Shown here: piece by piece, positions 5,541-7,846 of the stretch
Layout of the letters: every line of letters begins with the position of its first letter
Position numbering within the stretch: position 1 is the first letter of the stretch
NCBI GenBank assembly: GCA_910584605.1
Contig: CAJUAW010000122.1
Coordinates: 1 to 7,846 of the forward strand
Direction of reading: 5' to 3'
From: an uncultured Oscillospiraceae bacterium
GTDB lineage: Bacteria; Bacillota_A; Clostridia; Oscillospirales; Oscillospiraceae
DNA length: 7,846 bases
Made by a program: the position numbers and the translations under genes
Notes under the pieces: model-generated
The model's input: only the letters and a program-made list of their open reading frames with translations
Database searches by the model: none
What the model was told of the DNA's origin: nothing

Positions 5541-5570
5541 TTGACACTTCCAGGCGTTTGGGGGTACAAT
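5541..5570 (+). promoter_or_regulatory. promoter of the xpaC-telA operon
   Basis: TTGACA (5541-5546) is a perfect -35, and TACAAT (5565-5570) is a good -10 after an 18-base spacer. Transcription should begin near 5577, about 25 bases before the xpaC start at 5602. It is placed back to back with the patatin promoter, only 15 bases separating the two -35 boxes. Confidence 0.8.
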
Positions 5571-5601
5571 ACAGAGGATATATTCTATGCGGAGGTACGT
5601 C

Positions 5602-6303
5602 ATGACCACCCAGAAAAAAGTGTCCGTTCTGCCCATCTACTTGGTGGGCTTTGCATGGCTGGGCTATGCCCTGCTCTTCCCCCTGCGCGCTCCGCTCCAC
5701 TATGCGCTGTGCGCCGGGCTGTCCCTGGTGGTTTACACCATCGGCAAGGCCATCTGGCCGGACAAGGTCTATCAGACCCCTGATGCCCCCAAGACGGAGG
5801 CCAAAAAAACCGAGTCCAAGAAGGAGGAACCGGTCGATCCCCAGGTAGCCGCCCTCCGAACGGAGCGGGACCGGGCGGTGTCCGAGCTGCGCCGCCTGAA
5901 CGACGCCATCCCGGACCCGAAGATTTCCGCCCAGATTGACCACCTGGAGGAGGTCACCGGGAAGATCATCGACCACGTTATCGAGAAGCCGGAATCGAAG
6001 CCGCAGATTTCTCGTTTCCTGGACTACTTTCTGCCCACCACCCTGAAGCTGCTCAACGCCTATGACCGGATGGACTCCGCCGGGGTGTCGGGCAGCAACA
6101 TCAGCGCCACCAAGGCCAAGGTGGAGCAGATGCTGGACACCCTGTGCGCCGCCTTTGACAAGCAGCTGGATTCCCTCTTCGGGGACGAGGCTCTGGATAT
6201 CTCCACCGACATCACCGTCATGGAAAACCTGCTGGCTCAGGAGGGACTGTCCGGCCCCTCCAAACCCACCGGCGGGACGGACGGACCCAAGCTGGAGCTG
6301 TAG
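5602..6303 (+). CDS. xpaC: XpaC-like protein (5-bromo-4-chloroindolyl phosphate hydrolysis family)
   Basis: This 233-residue protein matches the XpaC family, named for a B. subtilis gene affecting X-phosphate hydrolysis and commonly found beside telA. Two hydrophobic segments at about residues 10-27 and 31-51 anchor it in the membrane. A Lys/Glu/Pro-rich linker (55-80) and a helical region (82-128) follow. The family signature ISRFLDYFLPTTLKLLNAYD (136-155) comes next. The remainder is helical (KAKVEQMLDTLCAAFDKQLD), ending in a Gly/Pro-rich tail. I chose the ATG at 5602 because GGAGG (5591-5595) is 6 bases before it; an in-frame ATG at 5587 would put this site inside the gene. It is first in an operon with telA. 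The TAG stop is also the first three bases of a palindromic repeat. The biochemical role of the family is not established. Confidence 0.88.
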   Translation: MTTQKKVSVLPIYLVGFAWLGYALLFPLRAPLHYALCAGLSLVVYTIGKAIWPDKVYQTPDAPKTEAKKTESKKEEPVDPQVAALRTERDRAVSELRRLNDAIPDPKISAQIDHLEEVTGKIIDHVIEKPESKPQISRFLDYFLPTTLKLLNAYDRMDSAGVSGSNISATKAKVEQMLDTLCAAFDKQLDSLFGDEALDISTDITVMENLLAQEGLSGPSKPTGGTDGPKLEL

Positions 6304-6371
6304 GGCGGGACGACCCGGCCCGCCCCTCTCCAACCCGCAAATTCCAACGGGCGGCCACAGGCCGCCCCTAC
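6301..6371. repeat. REPIN-like palindromic repeat between xpaC and telA
   Basis: Two GC-rich hairpins are joined by a short spacer. The first is GGGCGGG (6303-6309) with CCCGCCC (6319-6325). The second is GGGCGGCC (6349-6356) with GGCCGCCC (6360-6367). The outer ends TAGGGCGG (6301) and CCGCCCCTA (ending 6371) are near inverted copies, so the whole unit looks like two REP-type sequences facing each other. No second copy is in this window. I have an impression that similar GGGGCGGCC...GGCCGCCC units are scattered in Oscillospiraceae genomes, but this was not searched. No T-run follows, so it is not an obvious terminator. Confidence 0.5.
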
Positions 6372-6432
6372 GGATCCGTGCTTTTCGCCTTTAACGCGGT
6401 CCTTTGGTGGATCACCTATACCAAAAAACAAC

Positions 6433-6439
6433 AGGAGGA
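6433..6439 (+). promoter_or_regulatory. ribosome binding site of telA
   Basis: AGGAGGA at 6433-6439 lies 8 bases before the ATG at 6448. It fixes the telA start and lies well outside the palindromic repeat, so telA can be translated independently of xpaC. Confidence 0.85.
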
Positions 6440-6447
6440 ACAAAATC

Positions 6448-7638
6448 ATGAGTGACGAACTGAATCTGAACACCACCCCCGAGCTGACCTTCGAGCCCTC
6501 CGCAGCCCAGGCGGTGGAGGCCCCGGCGCTGACCCTCACCCCCTCCGCCCCGGAGACCCCTGCGGCTCCCCAGGCGGCTCAGGCCGCCCGGGACGCCAAC
6601 GCCGTCAAGCTGGACGAGTCCATGCTCAGCGAGGCGGAAAAAAAGATGGTGGACGACTTTGCCCAGAAGATCGACATCACCGACAGCAGTTTGGTGCTCA
6701 ACTACGGCTCCGCCGCCCAGAAGAACATCGCCGCCTTCTCCGAAAGCGCCCTGAACAACGTCAAGACCAAGGACCTGGGCGAGGTGGGCGAGGCCCTGTC
6801 CTCCCTGGTGGTGGAGCTGAAGACCTTTGGCCAGCCGGAGAAGAAGGGCATCGGCGGCTTCTTCCAAAAAAAGAAAAACGAGCTGGAGGCTCTGAAGGCC
6901 AGCTACTCCAAGGCGGAGACGAATGTGGAAAAAATCGTCAAGGTGCTGGAGAACCACCAGGTCACCCTGATGAAGGACATCGCCCTGTTCGACCAGATGT
7001 ATGAGCTAAATACCAAATATTACAAGGAGCTCACCATGTACATTCTGGCCGGCAAAAAGCGGCTGGAGTACCTGCGCACCCACGACCTGGCGGAGCTGAA
7101 GCAGAAGGCGGAGACCACCGGCGCCCAGGAGGACGCCCAGGCCTACAACGACTTCGCCAACCTGTGCAGCCGCTTTGAGAAGAAGCTCCACGACCTGGAG
7201 CTCACCCGGATGATTTCCATCCAGATGGGTCCCCAGACCCGCCTGCTCCAGAACAACGACACCCAGATGCTGGAAAAGATCCAGTCCTCTCTGGTGAACA
7301 CCATCCCCCTGTGGAAGAGCCAGATGGTGCTGGCCCTTGGCCTGGAGCACGGCCGTCAGGCCACTGCGGCCCAGTCCGCCGTCACCGATATGACCAACCA
7401 GCTCCTCCAGAAGAACGCCGACATGCTGAAGATGGGCACCATTGAGACCGCCCGGGAGGCCGAGCGGAGCGTGGTCTCCATCGAGACCCTCCAGCACACC
7501 AACCAGCAGCTGATCACCACCCTGGATGAGGTGATGAAGATCCAGACCGAAGGCGCTCAGAAGCGGAAAGAGGCCGAAGCCGAGCTGGGCCGCATTGAGG
7601 GCGAGCTGAAGCAGAAGCTGCTGGAGCTGCGGGGCTGA
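6448..7638 (+). CDS. telA: TelA family protein (toxic anion resistance family)
   Basis: This 396-residue protein is of the TelA family, first linked to tellurite resistance and in Firmicutes often associated with envelope stress and lantibiotic tolerance; the name should not be taken as proof of tellurite resistance. The first 50 residues are an Ala/Pro-rich, probably disordered tail. The rest is nearly all helical. The strongest hallmarks are SIQMGPQTRLLQNNDTQM (257-274), IQSSLVNTIPLWKSQMVLAL (278-297) and further on TNQLLQKNADMLK, IETAREAERSVVSIETLQ and KRKEAEAELGRIE. There is no membrane segment, so it is probably cytoplasmic and may work with the membrane protein XpaC encoded upstream. 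The length is typical for the family. The gap of 144 bases to xpaC holds a palindromic repeat but no convincing promoter, so co-transcription from 5541 is likely. Confidence 0.93.
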   Translation: MSDELNLNTTPELTFEPSAAQAVEAPALTLTPSAPETPAAPQAAQAARDANAVKLDESMLSEAEKKMVDDFAQKIDITDSSLVLNYGSAAQKNIAAFSESALNNVKTKDLGEVGEALSSLVVELKTFGQPEKKGIGGFFQKKKNELEALKASYSKAETNVEKIVKVLENHQVTLMKDIALFDQMYELNTKYYKELTMYILAGKKRLEYLRTHDLAELKQKAETTGAQEDAQAYNDFANLCSRFEKKLHDLELTRMISIQMGPQTRLLQNNDTQMLEKIQSSLVNTIPLWKSQMVLALGLEHGRQATAAQSAVTDMTNQLLQKNADMLKMGTIETAREAERSVVSIETLQHTNQQLITTLDEVMKIQTEGAQKRKEAEAELGRIEGELKQKLLELRG

Positions 7639-7653
7639 GTTTAGGAGAACGCT

Positions 7654-7846
7654 ATGAAATTTTTGCAGAAAACCTGGGTGGCCTGGCTGCTCACCGCAGT
7701 CATGATTGTGGGAGCGGTGGCCATCGGACGGGCTAAGCCCTCCGCCCCCGCAGCCTCTCCCTCCACGCCGGCGGCGGACCTCGGACTGGACACCAGCCTG
7801 TCCACCAAGCAATTTGCCGACTATATCTGGGACGAGGCGGGCGTGC
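7654..7846 (+). CDS. membrane-anchored protein, probably TPM-domain, cut by the right edge
   Basis: Only the first 64 residues are visible. The ATG follows GGAG (7643-7646) and lies 15 bases after the telA stop, so it belongs to the same operon. The N-terminus has a short basic start and one hydrophobic segment (about residues 8-26), which fits a signal anchor or signal peptide. A Ser/Ala/Pro-rich linker follows. The last visible residues, LDTSLSTKQFADYIWDEAGV, resemble the entry of a TPM domain (Y..D.AGVL is the usual beginning). Proteins of this type are, from memory, frequent next to xpaC-telA in Oscillospiraceae. The identification is inferred from this short piece and from context. Confidence 0.7.
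   Translation, partial: MKFLQKTWVAWLLTAVMIVGAVAIGRAKPSAPAASPSTPAADLGLDTSLSTKQFADYIWDEAGV

Noticed and set aside
5515..6333. 272-residue open frame on the minus strand
   Set aside because: It is the complement of xpaC, is Gly/Leu/Val-rich, and spans the xpaC promoter and the palindromic repeat.
6391..6422. possible separate promoter for telA (TTAACG ... TATACC)
   Set aside because: The spacer is 20 bases and both boxes are poor matches, so co-transcription with xpaC is more likely.
7006..7812. 268-residue open frame on the minus strand
   Set aside because: It is the complement of telA and of the start of the next gene, with low-complexity Leu/Gly/Gln composition.
1..7846. CRISPR arrays, transposases, rRNA or riboswitches
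   Set aside because: No regularly spaced repeats, no transposase or integrase reading frames, and no recognisable rRNA or riboswitch core were found on either strand.

Overview
The window looks like a chromosomal segment from a GC-rich Gram-positive anaerobe of the Clostridia, most likely Oscillospiraceae-like. The basis is protein family content (AgrC-type kinase, DUF3842, XpaC/TelA), strong AGGAGG-type ribosome binding sites, sigma-A style promoters and GC-ending codon use. This assignment is inferred from style, not from a database match.

Left part (1-3489, all on +): the 3' portion of an AgrC-like membrane histidine kinase overlaps by ATGA the first of three consecutive genes for proteins of unknown function. 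The three proteins share the motif SSF(L/M)DMAA.AS at exactly residues 31-41. Proteins 2 and 3 have almost the same first 41 residues, and a 62-base stretch of their genes is identical, yet their bodies are very different. The first, and more loosely the others, carry a central region that I associate with the DUF6033 family. The array reads as one operon under, or together with, a peptide-sensing type kinase. It is the least explained and most interesting part of the window.

Middle (3490-4635): a 266-base non-coding gap holds several hairpins. A tRNA-Leu(UAG) on the minus strand follows, with encoded CCA and a near-consensus promoter. Next are a DUF3842 gene (minus) and a small hypothetical protein gene (+). 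The tRNA 3' end points at the paralog array, so the array could be the end of an integrated element, but no integrase or direct repeat is visible here.

Right part (4613-7846): a patatin-like phospholipase gene (minus) is divergent from an xpaC-telA operon (+). That operon runs on into the start of a membrane-anchored protein that is probably a TPM-domain protein. Two good promoters lie back to back between patatin and xpaC. A hairpin next to the patatin ribosome binding site would read as an intrinsic terminator on the + strand. A roughly 71-base palindromic repeat resembling a REPIN sits between xpaC and telA and begins at the xpaC stop codon.
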